Below are positions 31,401-36,852 of a DNA stretch of 64,000 nucleotides, in pieces. Position 1 is the stretch's first letter. The number at the start of each line of letters is the position of its first letter. The notes beneath the pieces are model-generated. The model was not told where the DNA came from. It did not search any database and saw nothing but the letters and a program-made list of their open reading frames with translations. Position numbers and translations under genes: made by a program. Location of the stretch: NCBI GenBank assembly GCA_004794655.1, contig SMMW01000538.1, positions 62,001 through 126,000 of the forward strand, read 5' to 3'. This stretch comes from Marisa cornuarietis (Eukaryota > Mollusca > Gastropoda > Architaenioglossa > Ampullariidae).

Positions 31401-33843
31401 TACAACGCTTCAACGACTTGGACAAGCCCTTCTTCGATGTTGAATTTCCGCATCACATGCCATAGCCCCTCGTGCCAGACTCTGTCAAATGCCTTCTTAA
31501 AGTCAATGAAGTTGTGGTAAAGGTCCCGCTGATGCTGCAGATGCTTTTCTATAAGAAGACGACAGTTGAAGATCTGCTCAACTGTGCTTCTACGTGGTCT
31601 GAAGCCAGCCTGTTCTTCTGCTAGCAGCTCTTCTGCTGTGGTTCTGATGCGGTTCTGTATGACCTTCAGCATGACTTTGCTTGGGTGACTGATAAGGCTT
31701 ATTGTTCTGTAGTTCTGACACTGTTTGCTGTTTCCTTTCTTTGGGAGGGGAATGATTAGTGACTGCGTCCATTCTCTGGGCCATTCCTTGCGCTCCCAGA
31801 CTCTTTGGCACAGAACAGTTAGGGCTTTTGTAGTTGCTTCCCCACCCTGCTTGAGCAGCTCAGCTGGTACATTATCAACGCCTGGTGACTTTCCTCCCTT
31901 CAGACTATGTACAGCTCTTTCGACCTCTTCCCGTAGGACTGGTAGGTCTGCAGGTTCACTGTCTCTAGTCTGGTTGTTTTGGAGAATGTTGGCGTCGGTC
32001 TTCAGCTGGTAATTGTACAGGTCCTTGCAGTATTCTGTCCATCGGTTGAACACAGCATTGCCTTCTGTGAGAAGGTGACCATTGCTGTCTTCGATGACTG
32101 AGATCTTTTGCTGGTCTGTCTTAGTGAGGGTCTTTAGAAGTTGGTAGGCCTTTTTGCTGTCACCTCGTGCCATTCCAACCTCTATGTCCTGGCACTGCTT
32201 CTCGATCCAGCTCTCCCTAGCTGCCTTCATCCCTTTCTTAATGGCACAATTCACTTCTTTGTATTTGGTTGCTGCTTCTGGTTTGCTTTTCTTTTCTCTC
32301 TTCAAGGCCCTCCTTTGGTCACAGAGGTCTAGTATGTCGTTCGTGACCCATGGCTGTTTCTTATTTCTATGTCGCCCTAGAACCTCTTGGGCTGTCGACA
32401 GTAGCACCTCTTTGATGTTTCCAGAGAGGGTGTCTACATCACAGTCCACCAGGTTCAGTGCGCCAAATTTTCCGCCAACCGTGGCCTTGAAGACTTCTGC
32501 AACCTTTGGGTCTTGCAGCTTCTCCAAATCAAAGCGAATTCGGGGAGTGTTTGAGAGTCGCTTCGCTTTCAGCCTCAGCTTCAGGTTTGTTAGAACAAGG
32601 TCATGGTCGCTGCCTATGTCGGCCCCTGGGTACGTCCTTGTCTTGGCCCTGTTGATGCTGGATTTGAAGCGTCTCGGCAGTAGGATGTAGTCGATCTGAT
32701 TATGGACCAGTCCGTCTGGTGAGTGCCAGGTGGCCGTCCTTGATTTCTTGTGGGGATACAAGGTGTTGGCTAAGGTGAGTCTCTGGCTCTGTGCGAACTC
32801 TAGGAGTCTGATGCCCCTGTCGTTGGTTTCACCAAGGCCAAATTTCCCCACAGTTCCTGCCCATTGCTGGTAGGCGTCTGGTCCGACCTTGGCGTTCCAG
32901 TCTCCGAGCACAACCAGGATGTCCTTTTTTGGAACTGCCTTCACAATCTTGTCCAGTTGTTGGTAGAATTCTTCCACTTCGTCGTCTCCATGTGTGGAAG
33001 TTGGAGCGTATACTTGGACAATGGTGACATTATGAGGCTTGGCTGAGACACGAATGGAGATCAGCCGGCTGGATACGGGTGTACAGCTGATGACGGCCGC
33101 GGCCACCTTCCTGTGCACGAGGAAGCCCACGCCGTACTCATGCCTGGTGTCCTCCCCACTGTACCACAGTCTGTGGCCGTCTTCCGTCACTGTTTCCCCA
33201 AATCCTGTCCATCTGACCTCCGCCAGTCCCACAATGTCCCACTGATACCGTTTCAGCTCGTGTGTGAGTTGGTGCACTTTTCCGCACTGGTATAACGTGC
33301 GTACGTTCCACGTGCCAATGGTTGTTCCTTCTCTTAGTTTGATTTCTGTTTTGGTTTCAGTCTTGGTCTTCAGTCTCTTTTTCTATTTTTAACACAATTT
33401 AAATGCAAAAATGTTCTTTGCCCCCACCCCCATGAAACAGCAGCTGTTGTTAACAAGGTGGTAAAACAATCTGGTTTGAGTTGAAATCTTATATCAGGCC
33501 ACGCTCTCTGGATGTGACAAATATTCTATCACAGAGATAGCTAGTGTAGTTTTTCTCCAATAGTCCAATTTTTCCCCCTATGATCACCTCCTTATCCTTC
33601 TTCATGAAGTACTCTTCTAGCAAATACATTAACTACTTGCAGTTGAAAGCTTATGGTGATGCCCAAAAATAAAAACAGGAAAAAAAGTCATAGGTTATTT
33701 TAAATTTTAATTTTAGACAAAATGAACAAAAACAGACCAGTATTCTCATTCTGGTCTTCCAGAGGCAGGCTATATTGGACCAAGTTACGAGCTGTGCGGC
33801 CCTCCTCTTGCACTATCTTTCTGACATGGTCTAGGCTGTTCAT
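4242..33843 (-). CDS. SCAPER: SCAPER orthologue (S-phase cyclin A-associated protein in the ER), 26 coding exons, 3' end outside window
   Basis: Known role of the family: a large, mainly ER-associated protein that binds cyclin A/CDK2 and is linked to cilia and translation-linked mRNA decay. Seen here: 26 minus-strand exons whose phases all match, in order 33843-33738, 30155-29881, 29370-29267, 28954-28847, 28112-27919, 27727-27408, 26769-26551, 26073-25903, 24398-24329, 20285-20176, 18881-18834, 17828-17719, 17429-17318, 17184-17044, 16911-16810, 16486-16290, 13522-13441, 13012-12854, 11726-11625, 10947-10817, 10602-10537, 10142-10016, 9042-8930, 8183-8060, 7791-7550, 4388-4242. They give about 1,226 residues: a conserved N-terminal block (residues 1-200), an acidic and Ser-rich linker, a long charged coiled coil (about 610-850), a C2H2-type finger split by an intron (about 870-905) and a helical C-terminal region. 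Identity rests on recognised blocks such as [38 protein letters not shown]-type [14 protein letters not shown] and [12 protein letters not shown]. The final exons and stop codon are to the left of position 1. Confidence 0.95.
4389..7549 (-). other. SCAPER: SCAPER intron between exons 25 and 26
   Basis: No exon seen. The part from about 5,880 to 7,330 is GC- and CpG-richer than most of the gene, and a (GACA)n run closes it. Several frames of 70-140 codons overlap on both strands and look accidental. Confidence 0.6.
7408..7448. repeat. (GACA)n microsatellite
   Basis: Ten perfect tetranucleotide units in the SCAPER intron after exon 25. Confidence 0.9.
7550..7791 (-). CDS. SCAPER: SCAPER exon 25
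   Basis: Acceptor GTTTCAG, donor GTATGT, leaves in phase 2. It is GC-rich, with a Gly/Ser linker and then a helical stretch [16 protein letters not shown] and the end RSSDIIR. It replaces a less conserved linker of vertebrate SCAPER. Base composition differs clearly from the AT-rich 5' exons. Confidence 0.88.
8060..8183 (-). CDS. SCAPER: SCAPER exon 24
   Basis: Acceptor ATTGCAG, donor GTAAGG. It has the Cys-rich block [20 protein letters not shown] and then VDYLIHRLS, matching the family NCSENCSDVLFSNKITFLMD. Confidence 0.95.
8930..9042 (-). CDS. SCAPER: SCAPER exon 23
   Basis: Acceptor CTAACAG, donor GTGAGT. The reading [20 protein letters not shown] aligns with the family DQIAFQAAGGLTALEHILQA at the start of the C-terminal helical region. 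Confidence 0.93.
9187..9240. repeat. Dispersed AT-trinucleotide/CACTTTA repeat, copy 2
   Basis: AATAATAATAAGCACATTTA, then ATAGCACCTTTCTACTCAAA and CACTTTA: the same family as the copies at 1.3, 12.3 and 59.1 kb. Confidence 0.45.
10016..10142 (-). CDS. SCAPER: SCAPER exon 22
   Basis: Acceptor GTTTAAG, donor GTCAGC. It contains the hallmark [20 protein letters not shown], close to the family [20 protein letters not shown]. Confidence 0.95.
10537..10602 (-). CDS. SCAPER: SCAPER exon 21
   Basis: A 66-nt exon with acceptor TTTATAG and donor GTAAGC. The reading [20 protein letters not shown] parallels the family AKEYESLMETKNSGSDSPYK. Phases fit both neighbours. Confidence 0.9.
10817..10947 (-). 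CDS. SCAPER: SCAPER exon 20
   Basis: Acceptor TCTTGCAG, donor GTTATT, leaves in phase 2. It encodes a basic stretch, [20 protein letters not shown], aligned with the family Lys-rich KKKAKKIKARMNFR segment. Confidence 0.92.
11625..11726 (-). CDS. SCAPER: SCAPER exon 19 (second half of zinc finger)
   Basis: Acceptor GCCTACAG, donor GTGAGT. The reading [20 protein letters not shown] supplies the H-x5-H half of the finger, as in matrin/U1-type fingers and in vertebrate SCAPER (SSEVYLFSHVKGRKHQQ). Confidence 0.95.
12269..12846. repeat. Long dispersed repeat abutting SCAPER exon 18
   Basis: Starts AATAATAATAATGATGATTT then ACATAGCCCCTTTCC and GTGCTTTACA, then about 480 further bases (GGTAATCCGTTCCAAGGCGA and onward) to about 12846. 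This is the longest copy of the family in the window and suggests what the full element looks like. It stops about eight bases from the exon 18 donor. Confidence 0.5.
12854..13012 (-). CDS. SCAPER: SCAPER exon 18 (first half of zinc finger)
   Basis: Acceptor TTTACAG, donor GTAAGA. After [16 protein letters not shown] it runs into [17 protein letters not shown], which supplies the C-x2-C half of the C2H2-type finger. A dispersed repeat reaches almost to the donor site. Confidence 0.95.
13441..13522 (-). CDS. SCAPER: SCAPER exon 17
   Basis: Acceptor TTATTCAG, donor GTATGT. The reading [20 protein letters not shown] then QKKIQQK matches the family DREERLAALTAAQQEAMEEL block. Confidence 0.94.
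13688..16061. mobile_element. DNA element with 35-bp terminal inverted repeats, 2.4 kb, no transposase seen
   Basis: Left end ATATGTGACCCTCCACGACA and onward to 13722; right end is its inverted copy (16027-16061), with 4 mismatches in 35. Flanking TA dinucleotides suggest a TA target, but the precise border is unclear. The middle (about 14,550-15,720) is more GC-rich than the arms and may be a second, nested insertion. No long open frame supports a transposase. It lies in the large SCAPER intron between exons 16 and 17. Confidence 0.75.
16290..16486 (-). CDS. SCAPER: SCAPER exon 16 (coiled coil)
   Basis: Acceptor CTTCCAG, donor GTGAGT, leaves in phase 2. Highly charged: [20 protein letters not shown] is followed by a Gln-rich stretch. 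It is more GC-rich than the neighbouring introns. Confidence 0.94.
16810..16911 (-). CDS. SCAPER: SCAPER exon 15
   Basis: Acceptor TTTATAG, donor GTAAGT. The reading [20 protein letters not shown] is nearly identical to the family [20 protein letters not shown] block. Confidence 0.95.
17044..17184 (-). CDS. SCAPER: SCAPER exon 14 (coiled coil)
   Basis: Acceptor CTGACAG, donor GTTTCA. Forty-seven codons of Glu/Lys/Arg/Gln-rich heptads ([20 protein letters not shown]) continue the coiled coil. Phase 0 at both ends. Confidence 0.93.
17318..17429 (-). CDS. SCAPER: SCAPER exon 13 (coiled coil)
   Basis: Acceptor TGCACAG, donor GTGACT. The reading [20 protein letters not shown] starts the long charged coiled coil and matches the family ESKKKHEEKQMKAQQLREKL. 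Confidence 0.94.
17719..17828 (-). CDS. SCAPER: SCAPER exon 12
   Basis: Acceptor CTGAGCAG, donor GTAGTA, leaves in phase 2. It carries the very well conserved block [20 protein letters not shown] followed by [10 protein letters not shown], a SCAPER signature. A second AG eight bases earlier would shift the frame. Confidence 0.94.
18283..18430 (+). repeat. GC-rich repeat module, copy 1
   Basis: CCCAGCCTGCATGAGTTCTT, then a CTTACAGGACCC-type stretch. An inverted relative begins CCCAGCCTGCAAGAGATTCG on the minus strand near 24,309. The surroundings are AT-rich, so it stands out. Confidence 0.4.
18430..18628. repeat. Minisatellite, about 22-bp unit
   Basis: About nine variants of CCCGCCCCTATACCTCATCA separated by AA or CC. 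It lies in the SCAPER intron next to a GC-rich stretch (18,290-18,430). Confidence 0.75.
18834..18881 (-). CDS. SCAPER: Probable SCAPER microexon 11 (48 nt)
   Basis: A 48-nt phase-0 exon ([16 protein letters not shown]) between a TTTTTGTCAG acceptor and a GTAAAT donor. It keeps the frame between exons 10 and 12. Its small size and lack of a known match make it tentative. Confidence 0.5.
19137..19853 (+). mobile_element. 5'-truncated LINE fragment with RNase H domain
   Basis: Opposite in strand to SCAPER, in its intron between exons 10 and 11. Only the 3' end of a LINE remains, from [16 protein letters not shown] onward. It ends shortly after the stop in a CAA-rich tail (ACAACAACAACAACAAATG). 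RNase H-bearing LINEs of the I/Jockey-like groups have this layout; the exact clade is not certain. Confidence 0.8.
19139..19831 (+). CDS. RNase H and C-terminal part of a LINE polyprotein
   Basis: About 230 codons without a stop. [12 protein letters not shown] holds a catalytic Asp, and [20 protein letters not shown] is the classic RNase H ending with His and Asp. A Cys/His stretch ([19 protein letters not shown]) follows, as in many such LINEs. No start codon, because the upstream part was lost on insertion. Uninterrupted, so a fairly young copy. Confidence 0.85.
   Translation, partial: NTTGLYSTNFKAEVVAIQTGATHIENSPDTSNNIVFFTDALSVLQALQTARDKELNALTTALSSLCRNHTVVLQWIPSHCGVFGNEAADTLAKEGSTKEQQDKSTTFNEVKTIIKAKQHNKWLQQHPRFNQNDPYYLFTRAEQVIIFRLRTGHNRLNHHLYTKLRIGQTDRCPCQTDSQTTKHLLQECPIHEDLRHRIWTDETPISRKLHGSLEDLRRTASFVQEAGVSI
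20176..20285 (-). CDS. SCAPER: Probable SCAPER exon 10 (lineage-specific segment)
   Basis: Open in the phase set by exon 9 (G plus TA makes Val), acceptor GCTGCAG, donor GTAAGT. It encodes 36 residues including [18 protein letters not shown] recognise no counterpart in vertebrate SCAPER. Phase, open frame and splice sites support it, but it could be alternative or belong to the broken gene just upstream. Confidence 0.6.
20455..22470 (-). pseudogene. Broken gene or gene copy with a DUF4806-like C-terminal region
   Basis: Inside the SCAPER intron between exons 9 and 10, same strand. Coding-looking pieces in order: about 22,470-22,325 ([11 protein letters not shown], then after a 2-base shift [20 protein letters not shown]); 21,690-21,584 (open throughout, [20 protein letters not shown], donor GTGAGT); 21,000-20,800 ([20 protein letters not shown], then in another frame [20 protein letters not shown]); 20,580-20,455 ([35 protein letters not shown]). 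The last piece has the pattern I know from DUF4806, a domain common in multicopy animal genes. Stops and frame changes mean it is not an intact gene. Some pieces may still be exons separated by introns. A further weak piece lies at 23,290-23,110. Confidence 0.55.
24110..24309 (-). repeat. GC-rich repeat module, inverted copy 2, adjoining SCAPER exon 9
   Basis: On the minus strand it starts 20 bases after the exon 9 donor with CCCAGCCTGCAAGAGATTCG and stays GC- and CpG-rich for about 200 bases. The exon 9 frame reads through it without a stop, but the GTAAGT donor and the phase of the next exon argue that it is intron. Confidence 0.4.
24329..24398 (-). CDS. SCAPER: SCAPER exon 9
   Basis: Acceptor ACTCACAG, donor GTAAGT, leaves in phase 1. 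The reading [15 protein letters not shown] aligns with the family MDWNDVLADYE motif. Confidence 0.85.
24782..25573. mobile_element. Tigger/pogo-like non-autonomous element (MITE), 792 bp
   Basis: Terminal inverted repeats begin CAATCGGACCTCGCTAAGTC on the left and end with the complement (GACTTAGCGAGGTCCGACTG) on the right. TA flanks both ends (24780-24781 and 25574-25575), the target duplication of the Tc1/mariner/pogo superfamily. No transposase frame is seen. It lies in the SCAPER intron between exons 8 and 9. Confidence 0.85.
25903..26073 (-). CDS. SCAPER: SCAPER exon 8
   Basis: Acceptor GCTGCAG, donor GTAGGA. The reading [16 protein letters not shown] and the [13 protein letters not shown] tail match the family block ASAIAEEE...INIETDNDSD. 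Phase 0 at both ends. Confidence 0.93.
26551..26769 (-). CDS. SCAPER: SCAPER exon 7
   Basis: A 73-codon phase-0 exon with donor GTAAGT. It is charged and low in complexity (for example [18 protein letters not shown]), with little conservation to recognise. It is placed by phase and order; the acceptor TTTTGTAAAG is the likeliest choice. Confidence 0.82.
27408..27727 (-). CDS. SCAPER: SCAPER exon 6
   Basis: Acceptor CTATAG, donor GTAGGT. An acidic run ([18 protein letters not shown]) matches the family GWETVQRG block. It is followed by a polar, probably disordered region containing [12 protein letters not shown] and ending at an EKENIPDLE segment. Confidence 0.92.
27919..28112 (-). CDS. SCAPER: SCAPER exon 5
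   Basis: Acceptor TTTCAG, donor GTGAGT, leaves in phase 1. It contains the short conserved WADKV block (NSWADKVRG) inside an otherwise variable Ser/Thr/Gly-rich stretch. Confidence 0.9.
28847..28954 (-). CDS. SCAPER: SCAPER exon 4
   Basis: Acceptor CCAAAG, donor GTAAGG. The reading [17 protein letters not shown] is a near match to the conserved RPTSLAWEV-KMSPG block. The codon split with exon 3 gives the Arg. Confidence 0.93.
29267..29370 (-). CDS. SCAPER: SCAPER exon 3
   Basis: Acceptor TTTCAG, donor GTAAAC, enters in phase 0 and leaves in phase 2. It continues the N-terminal helix with [20 protein letters not shown], aligned with the family sequence that follows SVVECK. Confidence 0.93.
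29881..30155 (-). CDS. SCAPER: SCAPER exon 2
   Basis: Acceptor CAACAG, donor GTATGT. It holds the signature block [20 protein letters not shown] followed by a [15 protein letters not shown] end, the best conserved N-terminal part of SCAPER. The first half is Ser/Arg-rich and less conserved. Residues about 36-127. Confidence 0.95.
30396..33383 (-). mobile_element. RTE-type non-LTR retrotransposon, nearly full length, with 13-bp target-site duplication
   Basis: Inserted in SCAPER intron 1, on the same strand as the gene. TATTTTTAACACA occurs at both borders (30383-30395 and 33384-33396), a perfect 13-bp duplication. The 3' end carries a (TGAC)n-like tail at 30396-30410, as is usual for RTE elements. 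It encodes an AP-type endonuclease and a reverse transcriptase. The 5' end is truncated just before the endonuclease (first in-frame codon at 33382, no ATG seen). The clean duplication and long open frame point to a recent insertion. Confidence 0.93.
30578..33382 (-). CDS. Endonuclease/reverse transcriptase of the RTE element, with one in-frame stop
   Basis: 934 codons are open from the element's 5' edge to TGA at 30578-30580. The endonuclease part begins [11 protein letters not shown] and has the catalytic signatures LGDWNAKVG and GSDHDLV. The reverse transcriptase has [27 protein letters not shown] and the active-site RFADDIDLL. Past the TGA the same frame runs on for 58 codons ([19 protein letters not shown] and onward) to TGA at 30401, matching the usual C-terminus of RTE proteins. 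So the first stop looks like a CGA-to-TGA nonsense change. The conventional start is missing through 5' truncation. Confidence 0.92.
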   Translation of the reverse strand, partial: KKRLKTKTETKTEIKLREGTTIGTWNVRTLYQCGKVHQLTHELKRYQWDIVGLAEVRWTGFGETVTEDGHRLWYSGEDTRHEYGVGFLVHRKVAAAVISCTPVSSRLISIRVSAKPHNVTIVQVYAPTSTHGDDEVEEFYQQLDKIVKAVPKKDILVVLGDWNAKVGPDAYQQWAGTVGKFGLGETNDRGIRLLEFAQSQRLTLANTLYPHKKSRTATWHSPDGLVHNQIDYILLPRRFKSSINRAKTRTYPGADIGSDHDLVLTNLKLRLKAKRLSNTPRIRFDLEKLQDPKVAEVFKATVGGKFGALNLVDCDVDTLSGNIKEVLLSTAQEVLGRHRNKKQPWVTNDILDLCDQRRALKREKKSKPEAATKYKEVNCAIKKGMKAARESWIEKQCQDIEVGMARGDSKKAYQLLKTLTKTDQQKISVIEDSNGHLLTEGNAVFNRWTEYCKDLYNYQLKTDANILQNNQTRDSEPADLPVLREEVERAVHSLKGGKSPGVDNVPAELLKQGGEATTKALTVLCQRVWERKEWPREWTQSLIIPLPKKGNSKQCQNYRTISLISHPSKVMLKVIQNRIRTTAEELLAEEQAGFRPRRSTVEQIFNCRLLIEKHLQHQRDLYHNFIDFKKAFDRVWHEGLWHVMRKFNIEEGLVQVVEALYNSSTSTVLLNNQIGAYFHTTVGVRQGCPLSPVLFNIFLENIMLEALHDHHTSISIGGRPICNLRFADDIDLLAGTNKELQDLTNRLTDSSNAYGMETSTEKSKVMINGNGKAEIYMNGVQLEEVSSFKYLGATLSKDGSSTQDIRIRIATATAAMARLDRIWHSHKIRFTTKYRLYKSLVVPILLYGCDTWTLLAETERRIQAFEHKCLRRLLRISYKEHKTNDFVRNKIATLVGHQEPLLSTVKRRKLVFFGHVTRHDTLSKTILQGTLEGG
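33738..33843 (-). CDS. SCAPER: SCAPER exon 1 (start codon)
   Basis: The ATG is at 33843. The reading [20 protein letters not shown] matches the conserved start of SCAPER. The exon itself begins at 33852 after a CTACAG acceptor, so at least one untranslated leader exon lies upstream. The donor is GTCTGT, phase 1; the leftover G plus TT of the next exon makes Val. Confidence 0.9.
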
Positions 33844-35525
33844 TCTCTGCACCTGTAGATAAACAAAATAAACAAAAATTATGCACATAAAACTGAATAC
33901 AAAAGGAAGGTGACAAGTGATAACTGAAATATAATAAAACTGATTTTACAGTTCCTGAAAGTAAACAAAAAAAAAAAGTCAGAATAATTGTTAGTACTGT
34001 CCTCTTATGCAGGTATCTCAATGTAGCTAAGGGTTAACAAAGTTACAAATTTCTACTTAACTCATCTGCTTAGATTTCTTTTCTGTGGATTTCATTATGA
34101 ACAGGCAGAGATAGGTTCAAAAGTGCACAGACTGCTTTTCTAATCATTGACAGTAAACTATTTATTATTAAAATCACTGTAGTACAACTCAATTTATAAT
34201 ATAAGTTTTTAGCTATTGGAAATTGTGCAAGGACTAAAAATAAAACAACTTAAGAATGAATAAATTCAGCAAGTGTAAAATCTAGCAGATTTAAATGATT
34301 GTAATATCATGGAGTCACTATTACAGTAATTGAAACTAAGGCAGATAGATTTTCAGTGCATTTTGGGTTCTTTTTCCACTCTCGCTGAGTAAACAAACTC
34401 AGCAAACACATGTTAAATTCAACCTAATGTACATGGGTACTATTATAGTAACAGACACCGAAGCAAATAGATTACGACTTGAAAACTTTTTAAAGTGGGA
34501 AAATAACAAAGGTAGAGGGGATAAATAATTGGATATGAAGGATATCTCCAGTGTTTATTAATTTCTTTAAAGTAACACTATTAAGAACAGATCACACATT
34601 TAATTTGCTACAATATTTTCTGTTAATTAACAGAGCACACAGATTAATAAAAACTCTGTAGTGTCGTATTAATTAAAAAAAACTTATGAGTATGCTTTTG
34701 ATAAACATTAACATTACTTTGGTAAATCTATGGTGAAGGTATAAAGTTTAAATGCCTTTTTCTATCAAATATAGGCATTCTATCAGTATATCTGTAAACA
34801 AAAGAAAAAAAGCACAGTATATTCAATCCAAAGAGGGCTGTAACTTACATAAACTCCAAATAATATAAAATAAAAAATAAAAAAACAGATTCTTGCATTA
34901 ATATCATGAAATCAACATGCAAAAGTTTCATAAAATAAGAAAACAAAATAAAAGAGGAAAAAAAATTATTTCTTTGAAATTATATTAAATAATCAGTTAC
35001 ATTAATAGATCATATTTTATCAAATACTTATACATAATGCTAAAAACAATGTATTTGGAACATTTAAACTAGTAAACCATAACATTTAAACAAATACCAT
35101 GCACGGATTGATTTGTATAAAGCAGGCCTAAATGTAAACATCGGACTTGTAGGTGCTGAAACAGAGGTCAGGTTACGCTCCTGCTTTCGCTTTCAAACTT
35201 TTCTGCCTTTGGCTGTGGAAATAATTGCTTAATATAAATCATAATATCTAATGCGCTTTCTATAAACAAGAACACGGCCATGCAGGTAATTTAACGGTAC
35301 TCAACTGTCGGTCTTTATTTGTAATGGTAACTCAGTATACCTGTGTTCCTTAGGCTGTCTGCCAAGACACGATGTGTTGTAAATTGGGCAACAGGTGCCC
35401 GTATATGCTATTTTGGGATGATGCGCCTGCGGCGGAGGAAAGAAAACACGAAATAGATCTGCCTGTGTCGGCGTATAATGTGCGGCAACGAACAAACACA
35501 CATCCAGTTCGCCATGCCAACTTAC

Positions 35526-35641
35526 GTTCGTGTGTAGACTTCTCGGCCGTTGAGCTCCAGTATTTTGCAGTCCACATCTCTGATCTCCATGATCTGACCG
35601 ACTCTTAACACTCGTACTATGTCGTTTTCTTCTATAATCAT
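35526..35641 (-). CDS. Possible leader exon of SCAPER carrying a small coding-looking ORF
   Basis: ATG at 35641 opens a frame that begins MIIEENDIVRVLRVGQIMEI and stays open for 38 codons plus two bases, up to a good GTAAGT donor at 35525. If joined to the 36-nt candidate exon at 35212-35177 (acceptor TTTCCACAG) it stops after a few more codons, giving about 44 residues. Joined directly to SCAPER exon 1 it stops at once, so it cannot extend SCAPER. I do not recognise the peptide. It could be an upstream ORF or the start of a separate gene. Confidence 0.35.
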
Positions 35642-36585
35642 TCATTGTGTCTTAAGCAGCCGATGCGCTCCCGCGTATGTTAGTTACACATGCCACAAAT
35701 ATCTGTGATAGTACAAATTCAGGTTACACCGTAACTAAAAAAAAATGCATCGATGTGCGGAATGCAGTCAGAGTAGTCCTGCACAAAGGCCCGAAGCTTA
35801 ACATGAAGTCATCTAAGTAAAATATTCTTTGTACAGTTTATAATATTATGACTGCTACATTATTTTTATATTTGTCAATATTGGTCTTATATTATTATTT
35901 CGACAAGAATTCGTTAAAGCGGGTTTGTTGAGGGGTAGAAGGGAGGTAAGGGAGGGCTGCATCAAAGGGAGGCAATATCATACTCATTTTCTCCCCTTTT
36001 TTCATTCTGCACCCCATCCCAGTGATCCTTAGTCTAAACAAGTATAGAAATCTTCACTGTACATTCTATCAAGAAAACTTTTATCAGCAAAAATTTTACT
36101 CAAACCAATTGATTTATATCTCAAGTAAACCACGTATTTCCAAAAAAAAAAAAATAATGTTGCTGCGTCTGTGTCCTGTTTACGAAAAGATTGAGAATGT
36201 GTGTCCATTCTCAGTCCTTTTCTTCCCACTCGTCAGTAACAATGCGATAAAAGTATGGTTCATGTTACGTACAATGAATAGTTTCCTTTGATTAAAATGT
36301 GTTGTAAAAGTACTTTATAGTACCCATACAGAAAATCTCTTGGTTCAAAAGATGTTTATGATCTATTCTCTCTGCATTTGGCATCATATTATAGGTTTGA
36401 TGGGGTATATATCCTAAAGGTTGTCATCGTATTGTATTGTTTTACATGCACACTAATTTTTAAGTATAAATAAAATAACATTTGTTTTAGATTTTATTTC
36501 TGCTAATAGGTACAGTAGATTTTGTACAAAAATGCTCTCTAAATGTAATATTTCAGATAGAGAAATTATACTAAATTCTACGCTT

Positions 36586-36673
36586 TAGTATCTTTGAATG
36601 AGTCTAGTCAGAAATACTAAATACTTAAGTCTAGTCAAAGATAGTAAATAGTGGTAGTATCTTTGACAAGACT
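36586..36673. repeat. Hairpin and repeated motif just upstream of UBQLN
   Basis: Arms 36628-36643 (AGTCTAGTCAAAGATA) and 36658-36673 (TATCTTTGACAAGACT) pair over 16 bases with one mismatch around a 14-base loop. A weaker copy of the right arm and part of the left arm precede it at 36586-36608. It lies 70-160 bases before the UBQLN ATG, in the likely promoter or 5' UTR. The 15-mer CAAAGATAGTAAATA recurs at 57302. Confidence 0.6.
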
Positions 36674-36744
36674 ACGTCGTGGTCATTTACTCCCCTTACC
36701 GGAAACGTGATTTGTACCCAGAACTCCCATTGCAAAAATTCATC

Positions 36745-36852
36745 ATGGCGGAAAGCCCAGAAAATTCTGGAGCAGGCAAAATTACTATAACCATAAAAAC
36801 ACCGAAGGAAAAGCATGACGTTCAAGTTAGTGCTGGTGGTAGTGTTAAAGAG
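36745..36852 (+). CDS. UBQLN: UBQLN exon 1 (start codon)
   Basis: ATG in the strong context CATCATGGCGG. It encodes 36 residues beginning MAESPENSG and the first strand of the UBL ([12 protein letters not shown]). Donor GTATGT, phase 0. Confidence 0.96.

Larger units (their letters stand above)
33853..36744. other. Intergenic region between head-to-head SCAPER and UBQLN
   Basis: AT-rich from 33.9 to 35.1 kb. A more GC-rich block at 35.15-35.65 kb contains the candidate SCAPER leader exon(s), and a hairpin lies just before UBQLN. The transcription start sites are not visible as TATA boxes. Confidence 0.55.

Noticed and set aside
30578..33277. The 899-codon minus-strand frame as a host gene
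   Set aside because: Endonuclease and reverse transcriptase motifs, a (TGAC)n tail and a target-site duplication show it is an RTE element. The apparent start is a GTG inside the endonuclease, not a true start.
35301..35645. 114-codon frame from the ATG four bases upstream of the microprotein ATG
   Set aside because: Low-quality composition (Arg/Ser/His-rich) and it runs through the GTAAGT donor; the overlapping shorter frame is the more protein-like one.
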